Below, one piece after another: positions 1-8,127 of a stretch of 64,000 nucleotides of DNA (position 1 is its first letter; the number at the start of each line of letters is the position of its first letter). A model generated the notes under the pieces. The model saw only the letters and a list, made by a program, of their open reading frames with translations. It made no database searches and had not been told where the DNA came from. The DNA comes from Anaerolinea sp. GTDB taxonomy: Bacteria > Chloroflexota > Anaerolineae > Anaerolineales > Anaerolineaceae. The stretch lies in contig JARKPU010000058.1 in assembly GCA_029975055.1 (NCBI GenBank), forward strand, positions 293,903 to 357,902, written 5' to 3'. The position numbers were made by a program, and so were the translations under genes.

Positions 1-370
1 AGACAATCCGGCCGTTCTGGTAAACCGCCAGGCCCTGCGCCGATTTTTGCACGAAAAGCTGGTAAACATCTTCAGCGCGCCGCGATTGGACGAAGAGCGG
101 CCTGATGAGGACGATGCCGATCAACAGGACAGCTGAGATGAGCAGCTCGATCACTTCTTGATACAGGTTGAGGGTGACGGCTCCGGGCTCCCAGATGCTC
201 AAGGCAAGGCGCACCACTTTGACGGAGCACATCAGGAACACACCGATACAGATCATTGCCCAGGCGGTTTTCCAGCGGCGGATCGGCACCAGGCGAAAGG
301 CAATATATACCGTTATCACCTGAAGAACGGTGCTGATCCCAATGCAGGCTATTTCAAACCCCCTCAGCAT
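1..370 (-). CDS. Membrane PAS-domain sensor, N-terminal part only
   Basis: This reading frame enters from the left edge, so only its first 123 codons are visible. The chosen start is the ATG at 370; an ATG at 381 meets a stop after four codons. The visible protein has about three hydrophobic segments (residues ~5-30, ~35-60, ~70-95). It then begins a PAS-like segment (AEDVYQLFVQKSAQGLAVY) typical of sensor kinases and diguanylate cyclases. A G-rich stretch just before the ATG could be a ribosome site. The output domain lies outside the window, so histidine kinase against c-di-GMP enzyme cannot be settled. Membrane location is clear from the hydrophobic segments. Confidence 0.7.
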   Translation of the reverse strand, partial: MLRGFEIACIGISTVLQVITVYIAFRLVPIRRWKTAWAMICIGVFLMCSVKVVRLALSIWEPGAVTLNLYQEVIELLISAVLLIGIVLIRPLFVQSRRAEDVYQLFVQKSAQGLAVYQNGRIV

Positions 371-469
371 GATCCCCCCCATGCCCTCAAAGTAAGCCGG
401 TAGTAATCTGATTATACCCGATCCGGTTGGTCTGTGCATCGATACCTTTGTAAGGTGCGTATGAGGCAG

Positions 470-1492
470 TCATGTGGATGCTTCGGCGGGTGGGGCGGTG
501 GAACCGCGCAAGACCAACCTGGACTGAAGAAATACCTGGTTGCTCGACGGCAGGCTGCCCTTGAGAATCTGGATGAGCAGGCGCACGGCCGTCTCGATGA
601 GTTCCTCGGCGGGCATGTGGATGGTGGTCAGGCCGGGCCAGGTGCGGCCGGCTGCGGCGATATCATCACAGCCGCACACCGAAAGGCCGCCGGGCACGTC
701 AAGCCCCAGCTCGCGGGCGGCATAGATCGCGCCAAGAGCGGCTTCATCGTTGCCGGCGAAGATCGCCGTCGGGCGCGGTGAACCTTCCAGCAGCAGGCGG
801 GCAGCGGTGTACCCGCCATCGAAGGTGAACTCGGAATCGCGCACCAGGGCCGGGTCGAAGGGAATCGAATGCGCTTCCAGGGCCTGCTTGTAGCCCTCCA
901 GGCGGTCAAAGCTGGCGCGCATATTGCGCGGGCCCATCAAGAAGGCGATGCGCCGGTGCCCCAGGCCTAGCAGGTGTTCCATCATGCCGCGCGCGCCTTC
1001 GATGTCATCCGAAGCCACGAAGGGGGTCTTTTCGGGGCGGTTGAAGGGGTTGATTTGCACCAGGGGCACCTTGAACGTGTCGAGCAGCTCGGAGACGAAG
1101 TCTTCAGCGTCGCATGGCGGGGTGGTGACGAAACCGTCGATGCGATGCTCGTAGATCAGGCTGACCAATTTCCGCTTGGAGCGGGCGTGGGTGGGGAAGT
1201 AGGGCTGGAAGAGGATGTCATAATTCTCTTCGTAGCCGATATCCATGATGAGCGAGAGGATGCCGGAAGCAGGCTGGAGCAGGCCCGGGTACATCAGGAT
1301 GCAAATCTGGAAGGATTTATTTTGCACCAGGCGGCGGGCCGAGATGTTGGGCGCGTAACCCACGGCGCGGATAGCGGCCTGGACGCGCGCGCGCGTTTCT
1401 TCCGTCACATAGGGTTCGCCGTTGACGACGCGCGAGACCGTCTTGATGGAGCATCCGGCAAGCCTGGCGACATCACGAATGGTGGCTGGCAA
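470..1492 (-). CDS. LacI-family transcriptional repressor
   Basis: This 340-residue protein has the full LacI/GalR layout. Residues ~4-23 form the helix-turn-helix (TIRDVARLAGCSIKTVSRVV), followed by the hinge helix region and a periplasmic-binding-protein-like sugar sensor domain (~60-335). The start is a TTG at 1492 with AAAGGA about eight bases upstream; the nearby ATG at 1499 is in another frame and soon stops. It is divergent from the URO-D/GTPase operon and sits next to sugar catabolic genes, so the inducer is probably a sugar or sugar phosphate. A perfect palindrome in the divergent region and an imperfect copy next to its own start suggest repression of the operon plus autoregulation (inference). 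Confidence 0.93.
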   Translation of the reverse strand: MPATIRDVARLAGCSIKTVSRVVNGEPYVTEETRARVQAAIRAVGYAPNISARRLVQNKSFQICILMYPGLLQPASGILSLIMDIGYEENYDILFQPYFPTHARSKRKLVSLIYEHRIDGFVTTPPCDAEDFVSELLDTFKVPLVQINPFNRPEKTPFVASDDIEGARGMMEHLLGLGHRRIAFLMGPRNMRASFDRLEGYKQALEAHSIPFDPALVRDSEFTFDGGYTAARLLLEGSPRPTAIFAGNDEAALGAIYAARELGLDVPGGLSVCGCDDIAAAGRTWPGLTTIHMPAEELIETAVRLLIQILKGSLPSSNQVFLQSRLVLRGSTAPPAEAST

Positions 1493-1504
1493 GGCGCATC
1501 CTTT

Positions 1505-1518
1505 TTACAACGTTGGGC
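1505..1518. promoter_or_regulatory. Imperfect second LacI-type operator beside the repressor start
   Basis: TTACAACGTTGGGC shares the ACAACGTTG core with the perfect operator at 1584-1597 but is degenerate on one side. It lies 13-26 bases upstream of the repressor start codon, a position suited to autoregulation or to looping with the other site. Confidence 0.5.
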
Positions 1519-1582
1519 TTACATCATTATACCTGAGGTGACATGATACGGCTGACGGATGCAAATTGTGTGCTAGCGCGTG

Positions 1583-1611
1583 TTGACAACGTTGTCATAT
1601 GCCTGTATAGT
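1583..1611 (+). promoter_or_regulatory. Sigma-70-type promoter of the URO-D/GTPase operon
   Basis: TTGACA at 1583-1588 and TATAGT at 1606-1611 are separated by exactly 17 bases, close to the housekeeping consensus. The predicted transcription start near 1618 gives a leader of about 40 bases before the ATG at 1660. Confidence 0.85.
1584..1597. promoter_or_regulatory. Perfect LacI-family operator palindrome
   Basis: TGACAACGTTGTCA is a perfect 14-base palindrome with the central CG typical of LacI/GalR operators. It overlaps the -35 hexamer, so bound repressor would block RNA polymerase. The likely ligand is the LacI protein encoded next door. Confidence 0.8.
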
Positions 1612-1659
1612 ATAGCCGGGAGGATATGAACCCAGTATTTTCGATCAGGAGACGAGGGA

Positions 1660-3048
1660 ATGAGTGCTTTTAACCATACTATGCATGGGAAAGACCTGCT
1701 GCTGGCGGCTCTGCGCCACGAGCCCCTGCCCGCCACGCCCTGGGTGCCTTTTGCCGGGGTGCACGCCGGTAAGCTGCGCGGCTATTCGGCGCTGGAAGTG
1801 CTCACTGAACCGGCCAAACTGTTCGAGTCGCTGGTGGAGGTGAACCGCGTTTACGACCCCGATGGGCAGCCGGTGGTGTTCGACCTGCAGATCGAGGCGG
1901 AAATCCTGGGCTGCACGCTTGCCTGGGCCAAATCTGCACCTCCAAGCGTGGCCTCGCACCCGCTGGAAGCACGCATGGAGGTGCCCGCCCGCCTGCCCGA
2001 AGCTGCCGACGGGCGCCTGCCGGGGACTCTGCAGGTGATGCGCGAGATGAAAAAAGCCGTCGGGCAAAGCACCGCGCTCTACGGATTGGTGTGCGGGCCG
2101 ATGACCCTGGCCTCGCATCTGCGCGGCACCGAAATCTTCATGGATGCGTTCGACCATCCGGGTTTTCTCGAGGCTCTGCTCGCCTATTGTTCAGCCGTCA
2201 CGGCCCGTATGGCTGCGCTTTACTGCGAGGCGGGCATGGATGTGATTGCCGTGGTGGACCCGCTCGTTTCGCAGGTCTCGCCGCGCCACTTCCGGCAGTT
2301 TCTGCTCCAACCCTTCACCGGCATCTTCCGGCAGATTCGGCAGATGGGGGCGTTCTCGTCCTTCTTCGTCTGCGGCGACGCGACCAAGAACATTGAATTG
2401 ATGTGCCAGACCGGGCCGGATTCGATCTCGATCGACGAGAATATCGACCTTCCCGCGGCAAAGGCGACCACAGACCGCTATAACATCACCATCGGCGGCA
2501 ACATCCCGCTCACCACACGCATGCTGCTGGGCAACCAGCAGGATAACATGAAGTTCGTGGTGGACTTGCTGGAGCGCCTTGGCGGGGGCGCGGGCCCAGC
2601 TCCGTGCAATTATATTCTCTCTCCCGGCTGCGACATGCCCTACGATACTCCGGTGGAGAACGCCGTGGGCGTGCTGCAGGCGGTTCGCAACCCGGCGGGC
2701 ACCCGCCAGATGCTGGCGGATTATGAGAGCCACACCTTCGACATCCAGGTGGAATTGCCCGATTATGCCGCGCTGAAGCACCCTCTGGTGGAGGTCTTCA
2801 CGCTGGATTCGGATACCTGCGCGGCGTGCGGCTACATGCTGGGCGCGGCGCAGCGCGCCGTGGCCGAGGCAGGCACGGGCGTGCAACTGGTGGAATATAA
2901 GTTCACCCGGCCGGAGAACGTGGCGCGCATGGTCAAGCTGGGAGTGAAGAATTTACCCGCGCTTTATATCAACGGCGAGCTTAAATATTCCTCCCTCATC
3001 CCCTCCAACCGCGAGCTGCTGGAGGAGATAGCCAAGGCCGGTAAATGA
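1660..3048 (+). CDS. URO-D/MtaA-family protein fused to a thioredoxin-like domain
   Basis: Residues ~1-345 match the uroporphyrinogen-decarboxylase superfamily, in the branch that includes corrinoid methyltransferases such as MtaA and CmuA. Residues ~370-462 form a thioredoxin-like domain with a CAAC redox motif (C387, C390) and a NLPALYING segment where the cis-proline is expected. In MtaA-type enzymes zinc is held by a His-x-Cys motif and a later Cys. Here the equivalents look like FVC (C238 kept, His replaced by Phe) and PGC (C324). This argues against an ordinary haem-pathway HemE and for an altered metal or redox site. The ATG at 1660 has GACGAGGG upstream. The gene overlaps the following GTPase by four bases. 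Substrate unknown; methyl transfer is inference. Confidence 0.8.
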   Translation: MSAFNHTMHGKDLLLAALRHEPLPATPWVPFAGVHAGKLRGYSALEVLTEPAKLFESLVEVNRVYDPDGQPVVFDLQIEAEILGCTLAWAKSAPPSVASHPLEARMEVPARLPEAADGRLPGTLQVMREMKKAVGQSTALYGLVCGPMTLASHLRGTEIFMDAFDHPGFLEALLAYCSAVTARMAALYCEAGMDVIAVVDPLVSQVSPRHFRQFLLQPFTGIFRQIRQMGAFSSFFVCGDATKNIELMCQTGPDSISIDENIDLPAAKATTDRYNITIGGNIPLTTRMLLGNQQDNMKFVVDLLERLGGGAGPAPCNYILSPGCDMPYDTPVENAVGVLQAVRNPAGTRQMLADYESHTFDIQVELPDYAALKHPLVEVFTLDSDTCAACGYMLGAAQRAVAEAGTGVQLVEYKFTRPENVARMVKLGVKNLPALYINGELKYSSLIPSNRELLEEIAKAGK

Positions 3049-4115
3049 AGATCCATCTGGTGGGCGGGTTCCTCGGAAGCGGGAAAACCACGGCCATCAT
3101 CCAGGCCGCGCGGGTGCTGATGCGCCGCGGCCTGCGCGTGGGCGTGGTGACCAACGACCAGGGCAAGTACCTGGTGGATACGGCTTTCTTCCGGCTGGCC
3201 GACCTGCCGACGGTGGAGGTGACGGGCGGGTGCTTTTGCTGCAACTACGCCGACCTGGACTCGAGCCTGGAGCACCTGGTGCAGTCGGCGCAGCCGGATG
3301 TGATTTTTGCCGAATCAGTCGGCTCGTGCGCCGACCTGGTGGCGACGGTGGTCAAGCCGCTGCTGAGCCTCAGGGCGCTGGATGCGGGGCCGTCCAGCTT
3401 CAGCGTGTTCACCGACGGGCGCCTGCTGCGGCGCAGGCTGCTGGGGCAGCCGCTGCCTTTCAGCGATGACGTGATGTATATTTTCGACAAGCAGATCGAG
3501 GAAGCCGGGCTGGTGGTGATCAACAAGGCCGATCTGCTGGCGGAGGATGCGCTGGATGAGGTGACGCGCTTGTTCCAGGCCCGCCACCCGGGCAAAACAT
3601 CTCTGCTGCAAAACAGCCTCGCCGAAGGGGGCGTGGAGGGCTGGCTGGCTTTGCTCGAAACAGGCAGCTTTAACCTGCCACAAGCCTCGCTGGAGATTGA
3701 TTACGCGCGTTATGGCCGCGGCGAGGCGCAACTGGCCTGGCTGGATGAAGAAGTGCTGATCGAAGCACGAGAGGGCGATGCCGCCCCGGCGGTGCGTCAA
3801 TTCATCCGCGCGGTGCTGGGTGCGATCCGCTCCAGAGGGGCCGGGGTGGGGCATGTGAAGTTTATCCTCGCTGCAGGCGGGAAAGAGGTGAAGCTGAGCT
3901 TCCCGGCACTCGAGGAAGACGGATGGGAAGCACTCATCCCAGGCAAGACCGGCGGGCAGGCGCGGCTGCTGGTGAACGCGCGCGTGGAGATGGATGCCGC
4001 TGAACTGCGCGGACTGTTCCGGCAGGCGCTCGAAGAGTGCGGCGCCGAATTCCAGGAAGCCGGGGTGGATTACTTTCACCCAAAGCAGCCCAACCCAACC
4101 TACAGGATGGAATAA
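3045..4115 (+). CDS. CobW/G3E-family GTPase (metallochaperone type)
   Basis: This 356-residue P-loop GTPase has GGFLGSGKT at residues 7-15, a CxCC metal motif in GGCFCC (C63, C65, C66), an ESVG segment near residue 93 and NKAD near 162. These are the marks of the COG0523/G3E family, whose members load zinc, cobalt or nickel into enzymes or help cofactor insertion. The C-terminal ~110 residues are variable and may bind the client. Its ATG overlaps the stop of the URO-D::thioredoxin gene, which implies translational coupling. The neighbouring protein is therefore its most likely client (inference). No cobalamin biosynthesis genes are adjacent, so a CobW role in B12 synthesis is not supported. 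Confidence 0.88.
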   Translation: MKIHLVGGFLGSGKTTAIIQAARVLMRRGLRVGVVTNDQGKYLVDTAFFRLADLPTVEVTGGCFCCNYADLDSSLEHLVQSAQPDVIFAESVGSCADLVATVVKPLLSLRALDAGPSSFSVFTDGRLLRRRLLGQPLPFSDDVMYIFDKQIEEAGLVVINKADLLAEDALDEVTRLFQARHPGKTSLLQNSLAEGGVEGWLALLETGSFNLPQASLEIDYARYGRGEAQLAWLDEEVLIEAREGDAAPAVRQFIRAVLGAIRSRGAGVGHVKFILAAGGKEVKLSFPALEEDGWEALIPGKTGGQARLLVNARVEMDAAELRGLFRQALEECGAEFQEAGVDYFHPKQPNPTYRME

Positions 4116-4118
4116 GAC

Positions 4119-4150
4119 ACGGGTGGCGGGTTTACCCCGCCACCCGTTTT
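4119..4150. terminator. Bidirectional intrinsic terminator
   Basis: A perfect 12-bp stem (ACGGGTGGCGGG at 4119-4130 with its complement at 4136-4147), a five-base loop and a following TTTT lie between two convergent genes. It would end both the GTPase transcript and the opposing oxidoreductase transcript. Confidence 0.85.
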
Positions 4151-4151
4151 A

Positions 4152-5174
4152 CTATATTGTCACCGGCTGACCGGTTTCGGCGCTTTGGATGGCGCCGAAT
4201 ACCATCTCCAGGCTGTGAATGTTATCGGAGCAGACGGTCTCGGGCGCGGTGCCGCTTTCGAGGCAGGCGAAGAAGTCGGCGATCTGCCCGGCGTGCCCGC
4301 CGGTTTTCTCGGGTGAGTCATACGGCGGCAGCTCTAAATTCTGCCATTCGGAGAAGAACCCGCCGGCTTTGCTCACCGACTGAGCCTGAAAGCCGGTTTC
4401 GCCGTCCCAGCGCAGCGAGCCTTTCGTGCCGATGATGCGCCAGTCGGCGTTCCAGGAGGTGTTCAAGCCCTCGGCGCACCAGCTGCCCCGGTAGTTGTAA
4501 ACGATGCCGCCGCTCATTTGAAACAAGGCGGCTGCCGAGGCATCGTGGTCGTACCACGAGCCGGTTGGGTTCCATTCGCGGCAGAAGACGCTGACCGGGT
4601 CGGCGCCGGAGATCAGCCGCGCGGCATCGAAGGTGTGAATGGCCATATCCAGGAGCAGGACGTGGCGCATGCGGTCGCGGAAACCGCCAAAGTGCGCGCC
4701 GATGAAGAAATCGGAACAGACGGTGGTGACTTCGCCGATCGCTCCAGATTCGATGAACCGGCGCACCCGGCGGATGTTGGCGTCGTAGCGCCGGTTCTGG
4801 ATGACGGCATAGGTTTTCCCGGCATTTTGAGCGGCGGCGATCATCTCTTGGGCGTGGGCGAGGCTATCGGCGAGGGGTTTTTCCCCTAATACGTGGCAGC
4901 CATGGGCCAGGGCCGCCAGGGTGACGGTGTGGTGCGCCGCGGGAATGGTGCAGTCGAAGACGACATCGGGTTTCACCGCATCGAGTGCGCTGGAGAGGTC
5001 GGTGGAGATGAGGGCGGAGTGCCAGCCGAATTCCGCGGCTCGGGCGCGGGCAGCGGACTCGTTCAAGTCCACAAAGGCGGCCATTTCGACGAAAGGCAGT
5101 TTTTTGACTGCGGTGAGCCAGGTGTGCGATATTCCGCCGCAGCCGGTGAGGAGGACTTTATAGGTTCTTGTCAT
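4152..5174 (-). CDS. Gfo/Idh/MocA-family NAD(P)-dependent oxidoreductase
   Basis: The protein of about 340 residues begins with a Rossmann motif (YKVLLTGCGGISHTW). It continues with the family's GEKPLADS segment, where the Lys is the usual catalytic residue of the EKP motif. The C-terminal half is the Gfo/Idh alpha/beta substrate domain. Such enzymes oxidise or reduce sugars, inositols or their derivatives. The start is the ATG at 5174, with AGG about six bases upstream; an in-frame ATG at 5180 is possible. It is the last gene of a minus-strand sugar operon, 58 bases after the aldolase. Its partner at 6965 is a second member of the family, so the two may catalyse successive redox steps on one sugar. 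Confidence 0.9.
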   Translation of the reverse strand: MTRTYKVLLTGCGGISHTWLTAVKKLPFVEMAAFVDLNESAARARAAEFGWHSALISTDLSSALDAVKPDVVFDCTIPAAHHTVTLAALAHGCHVLGEKPLADSLAHAQEMIAAAQNAGKTYAVIQNRRYDANIRRVRRFIESGAIGEVTTVCSDFFIGAHFGGFRDRMRHVLLLDMAIHTFDAARLISGADPVSVFCREWNPTGSWYDHDASAAALFQMSGGIVYNYRGSWCAEGLNTSWNADWRIIGTKGSLRWDGETGFQAQSVSKAGGFFSEWQNLELPPYDSPEKTGGHAGQIADFFACLESGTAPETVCSDNIHSLEMVFGAIQSAETGQPVTI

Positions 5175-5232
5175 GTTCATCCTAGTTGCTCTGTGGTTCC
5201 ATCTTTCTCCGCGCTCGTTGCGACCTTTACGG

Positions 5233-5937
5233 TTAGGCCAGCGCTTTCTTCCTCGCCATGAAGTCATCGAGGATGGCGGCGGTGGCAGTGGCGCCCGAGC
5301 GCGTGCAGCCGGCTTCGATCACATCCAGGAGTGCATCCAGCGTGCGCACGCCGCCGGCGGCTTTCACCTGCACGGCCGGGCCCACACTGGCGCGCATCAG
5401 CTTGAGGTCGGCAATGGTGGCGCCGGAGGGGGCAAAACCCGTGGAAGTCTTCACCCAATCGGCGCCGGCCTGCTCTGCAAGGCGACAGGCGGTCACCTTT
5501 TGCTCGTCGGTGAGGTAGGCATTCTCTAAGATCACCTTCACCCGGGCGCCGGCGGCGTGGGCTGCCTCGACGACGGCCTGGATATCGGCCCGAACATAGT
5601 CGTCATTTCCCGAGAGCAGCTCACCGATGTTGATGACCATATCCAGCTCGCGGGCGCCGTGGGCGATGGCCTCGCGCGCCTCGAAGACCTTGCTGGCGGT
5701 GGTGCTTCCGCCGTGCGGGAAGCCGACGACCGTGCTGACGAGCACATCCGAGCCTTCCAGCAGGCGCGCGGCCAGCTCCACATGGCAGGGCTTGACGCAC
5801 ACCGTGGCGACGTGGTAGCGCGCTGCCAGTGCGCAGCCGGCGGTCACATCGGCCTGGGTGAGTTCGGGGCGCAGCAGCGAGTGATCGATGACTTTAGCGA
5901 CCTGCTCGTAGGTTAGATTTCGTATATCCAGTGTCAT
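5233..5937 (-). CDS. deoC: Deoxyribose-phosphate aldolase family (DeoC-like)
   Basis: The 234-residue class I aldolase carries the family signatures: VIDHSLLRPEL near the N-terminus, TVVGFPHG near residue 68, the Schiff-base lysine in VKTSTGF, and VKAAGGVR. DeoC cleaves 2-deoxyribose 5-phosphate to glyceraldehyde 3-phosphate and acetaldehyde. Homologues in sugar islands act on other deoxy or keto sugar phosphates. The ATG at 5937 has GGGAGC five bases upstream. It lies 16 bases after the GH130 gene and inside a sugar operon rather than beside nucleoside genes, so a role in final cleavage of a catabolic intermediate fits at least as well as nucleoside salvage. Confidence 0.9.
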   Translation of the reverse strand: MTLDIRNLTYEQVAKVIDHSLLRPELTQADVTAGCALAARYHVATVCVKPCHVELAARLLEGSDVLVSTVVGFPHGGSTTASKVFEAREAIAHGARELDMVINIGELLSGNDDYVRADIQAVVEAAHAAGARVKVILENAYLTDEQKVTACRLAEQAGADWVKTSTGFAPSGATIADLKLMRASVGPAVQVKAAGGVRTLDALLDVIEAGCTRSGATATAAILDDFMARKKALA

Positions 5938-5953
5938 ACATGCTCCCAGGTGC

Positions 5954-6940
5954 TCAATTGCGGATGGCCTCGGTCTTGACCCAATCGACGAGGTCGTCCA
6001 CATGGGTGAAGGCCAGGGCGGTGACGGTATCGGCGGCGCCGTAGTAGACGGCCATGCGGCCTGTGGCACCGTCGGTGAGCGCGGCGCACGGGAAGACCAC
6101 ATTTGGCACGTCACCGACGCATTCGTAGATGGTTTGCGGCGACATGAGGTAGGGCGCGGCGCGGCAGATCACCTTCCAGGGCTGGTCGAGATCGAGCAGG
6201 ACGGCGCTCATCGAATAAACGTACCCGTTGCAGCTGGTCAGCACGCCGTGGTAGATCAACAACCAGCCTTCGCTCGTTTCGATGGGGGTGGGGCCGGCGC
6301 CGACCTTGGTGTAACACCACGAACCGGGGCCGAGCACCCAGCGGTGGCAGCCCCAATGGATCATATCCGGGCTTTCGGAATAGAAGATATCGCCAAAGGG
6401 GGTGTGGCCGTTATCGGAAGGGCGCGAGAACATGGCGAACTTGCCCTTGATCTTGCGCGGGAAGAGCACGCCGTTGCGATTGAAGGGCAGGAAAGCGTTT
6501 TCCAGCTGGAAGAAAGATTCGAAATCGTGCGTGTAGCCAACGCCGATCGTGGGGCCGTGGTAACCATTGCACCAGGTGACCCAATAGCGGTCTTCGCACC
6601 AGCACACGCGCGGGTCGTAGCGATATTGAAATGCGGCCACCTCGGGTTGTTCGCAGATGAAGCCGATCGGCTGGTGGTCGATTTTCCAGGCGAGTCCGTC
6701 TTTTGAGAAGCCGCGATAGACATCCATCACGCGGCGGGTGTCATCGATGCGAAAGACTCCGGCAAACTCTCCCTGGTAGGGAACGACTGCGCTGTTGAAA
6801 ATGCTGTTGGCGCGCGGAATGAGGTTGCGCGGAATGACCGGATTGCCTGAATAGCGCCAGATCACATCCTGGCTGCCTTCAGGGCGGGCCTCCCAGGGCA
6901 GGTTGGGGATGGCAGGCAGGTCGGTATAACGAGTGGGCAT
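5954..6940 (-). CDS. GH130-family glycoside phosphorylase-like protein
   Basis: This 328-residue protein has the features of glycoside hydrolase family 130. These include a YDPRV segment (EDPRI in many members), a [20 protein letters not shown] stretch and a [19 protein letters not shown] stretch, spread over a five-bladed propeller-like length. Characterised GH130 enzymes mostly phosphorolyse beta-mannosides to mannose 1-phosphate; some are hydrolases. The ATG at 6940 has AAGGAGAA upstream. The neighbours are sugar oxidoreductases, an aldolase and an isomerase, so a manno-configured or related oligosaccharide is a reasonable substrate. Linkage cannot be read from the sequence. Confidence 0.85.
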   Translation of the reverse strand: MPTRYTDLPAIPNLPWEARPEGSQDVIWRYSGNPVIPRNLIPRANSIFNSAVVPYQGEFAGVFRIDDTRRVMDVYRGFSKDGLAWKIDHQPIGFICEQPEVAAFQYRYDPRVCWCEDRYWVTWCNGYHGPTIGVGYTHDFESFFQLENAFLPFNRNGVLFPRKIKGKFAMFSRPSDNGHTPFGDIFYSESPDMIHWGCHRWVLGPGSWCYTKVGAGPTPIETSEGWLLIYHGVLTSCNGYVYSMSAVLLDLDQPWKVICRAAPYLMSPQTIYECVGDVPNVVFPCAALTDGATGRMAVYYGAADTVTALAFTHVDDLVDWVKTEAIRN

Positions 6941-6964
6941 AGGTTCTCCTTGGGGTACAACGTA

Positions 6965-7975
6965 CTATTGGGTGGGGTGAATCATTACTTCACGACCGGT
7001 TTGCGCCGAGCGCGCGGCGGCAGCGACTACTTCGAGGGTGAGCGCGCCCTCGCGCATGGGCACGCGCGCCTGACGGCCCGCGCGGATGGCCGCCAGGAAG
7101 TCGTCCATCTCGGCGGCGGCCAGGCTGCGCTCGGCGGTGACTGTCTCGCTCGCCACCTCGGGGCCGGCGGTGTGCAGGATCTCGGCGTGGTTGGCGTCTG
7201 AAACAAAGGCCGTCAGGTTGCGGGCTACAAAACGCAGGTCGTATTCCCAGCGGCCCGGCACGGCCGCATTGCTGGCGCCCAGCACGCCCACCGGCCCGCC
7301 CTTGAAGCTGAAAACGCTGCCGGAGGTATCTTCTACGGTGTAATCCGGCACATCTTTATGGAAGAGGTTGCGCTGCAGGCTGTAGGCGGTTTCGGCCTCG
7401 CCCAGCAGGTGGCGCATCACATCCACCAGGTGGATGGCCTGCTCGAACACCTGCCCGCCGGATTTATCTTTCGCGCGCCACCAGGCTGAGTGCAGCGAGT
7501 TGCAGAAGTACCGCGCCATCACCATCCCCGGCCTGCCGGCCTCCCCTGAAACCAGCAGGGCCTTGAGGCGTTCGATGGCCGCGCCGAAGCGCATCATAAA
7601 GCCCACCTGGCTGACCACCCCGGCCTTTTCGCAGGCTTCGACCATCTCCCAGGCCTTATCCACCGTCAGGGCAATGGGCTTTTCGTTGAAGACGTGGATT
7701 CCGCGTTCGGCGGCGGCAGTGACCTGGTCGGTGTGAGCATAGGGCGGGATGCTGACGATCACCGCGTCTGGCTTCACCTCGCGGAACAGGGCATGGTGGT
7801 CGCTGGTGATATACGGGCGTTCCACGCCGCAGCGGGCTGCCAGGTCGGCGGCTTTCGTGAGGGTGGGGTTGACAAAGCCGACCAGCTCCACCTCGCCGGG
7901 CAGGGTGATGAGGTGAGTAGCGTGCTGGCTGTTCATCCAGCCGCAGCCAATCAGGCCGATGCGGATTGGCGGCAT
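6965..7975 (-). CDS. Gfo/Idh/MocA-family oxidoreductase, second copy
   Basis: The 336-residue enzyme starts with the Rossmann motif IRIGLIGCGWMNSQH and has NEKPIALT as its EKP catalytic-lysine motif. A substrate domain with GGQVFEQAIHLVDV, typical of the family, follows. The ATG at 7975 is preceded by GAGGAGGAGA at good spacing. It is the first gene of the four-gene unit running down to 4152, 24 bases before the GH130 gene. It is a distant relative of the protein at 4152, not a recent duplicate. Expected role: NAD(P)-linked oxidation or epimerisation of a sugar in the cytoplasm. Confidence 0.9.
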   Translation of the reverse strand: MPPIRIGLIGCGWMNSQHATHLITLPGEVELVGFVNPTLTKAADLAARCGVERPYITSDHHALFREVKPDAVIVSIPPYAHTDQVTAAAERGIHVFNEKPIALTVDKAWEMVEACEKAGVVSQVGFMMRFGAAIERLKALLVSGEAGRPGMVMARYFCNSLHSAWWRAKDKSGGQVFEQAIHLVDVMRHLLGEAETAYSLQRNLFHKDVPDYTVEDTSGSVFSFKGGPVGVLGASNAAVPGRWEYDLRFVARNLTAFVSDANHAEILHTAGPEVASETVTAERSLAAAEMDDFLAAIRAGRQARVPMREGALTLEVVAAAARSAQTGREVMIHPTQ

Positions 7976-8000
7976 GGGTCTCCTCCTCGTGTGAATCGGC

Positions 8001-8017
8001 CTGTGCAGCTGGCACAG
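8001..8017. promoter_or_regulatory. Short perfect dyad upstream of the sugar operon
   Basis: CTGTGC-AGCTG-GCACAG is a perfect six-base inverted repeat with a five-base spacer. It lies 26 bases upstream of the ATG at 7975 and beyond the terminator at 8064-8098. It could be an operator or a leader hairpin. It does not match the LacI palindrome. Confidence 0.3.
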
Positions 8018-8063
8018 CCAGGAACAGGCTCGATGGGCTGGGTTCAAAATGAAATTTAAAAGG

Positions 8064-8098
8064 AAAACAGACGAGGTTATTATAACCCCGTCCGTTTT
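8064..8098 (-). terminator. Strand-specific intrinsic terminator after the SIS gene
   Basis: The arms 8064-8079 and 8083-8098 pair over 16 positions around a three-base loop. Two A-C mismatches on the plus strand become G-U pairs in minus-strand RNA, where a U-rich tail (UGUUUUCCUUUU) follows. The structure therefore works only for the minus-strand transcript ending the SIS gene. It separates the 10203-8128 unit from the 7975-4152 unit. Confidence 0.8.
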
Positions 8099-8127
8099 GA
8101 TTACTGTTCAGAACAATGAGATCGCGC

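Noticed and set aside
2191..2886. A 231-codon open frame on the minus strand
   Set aside because: It is antisense to the URO-D gene, is rich in His/Arg as expected for a shadow frame, and has no ribosome site.
1660..3048. Haem-pathway HemE (uroporphyrinogen decarboxylase)
   Set aside because: The N-terminal Arg-rich HemE signature is absent, Cys metal residues are kept, and there is a fused thioredoxin domain with no haem genes nearby.
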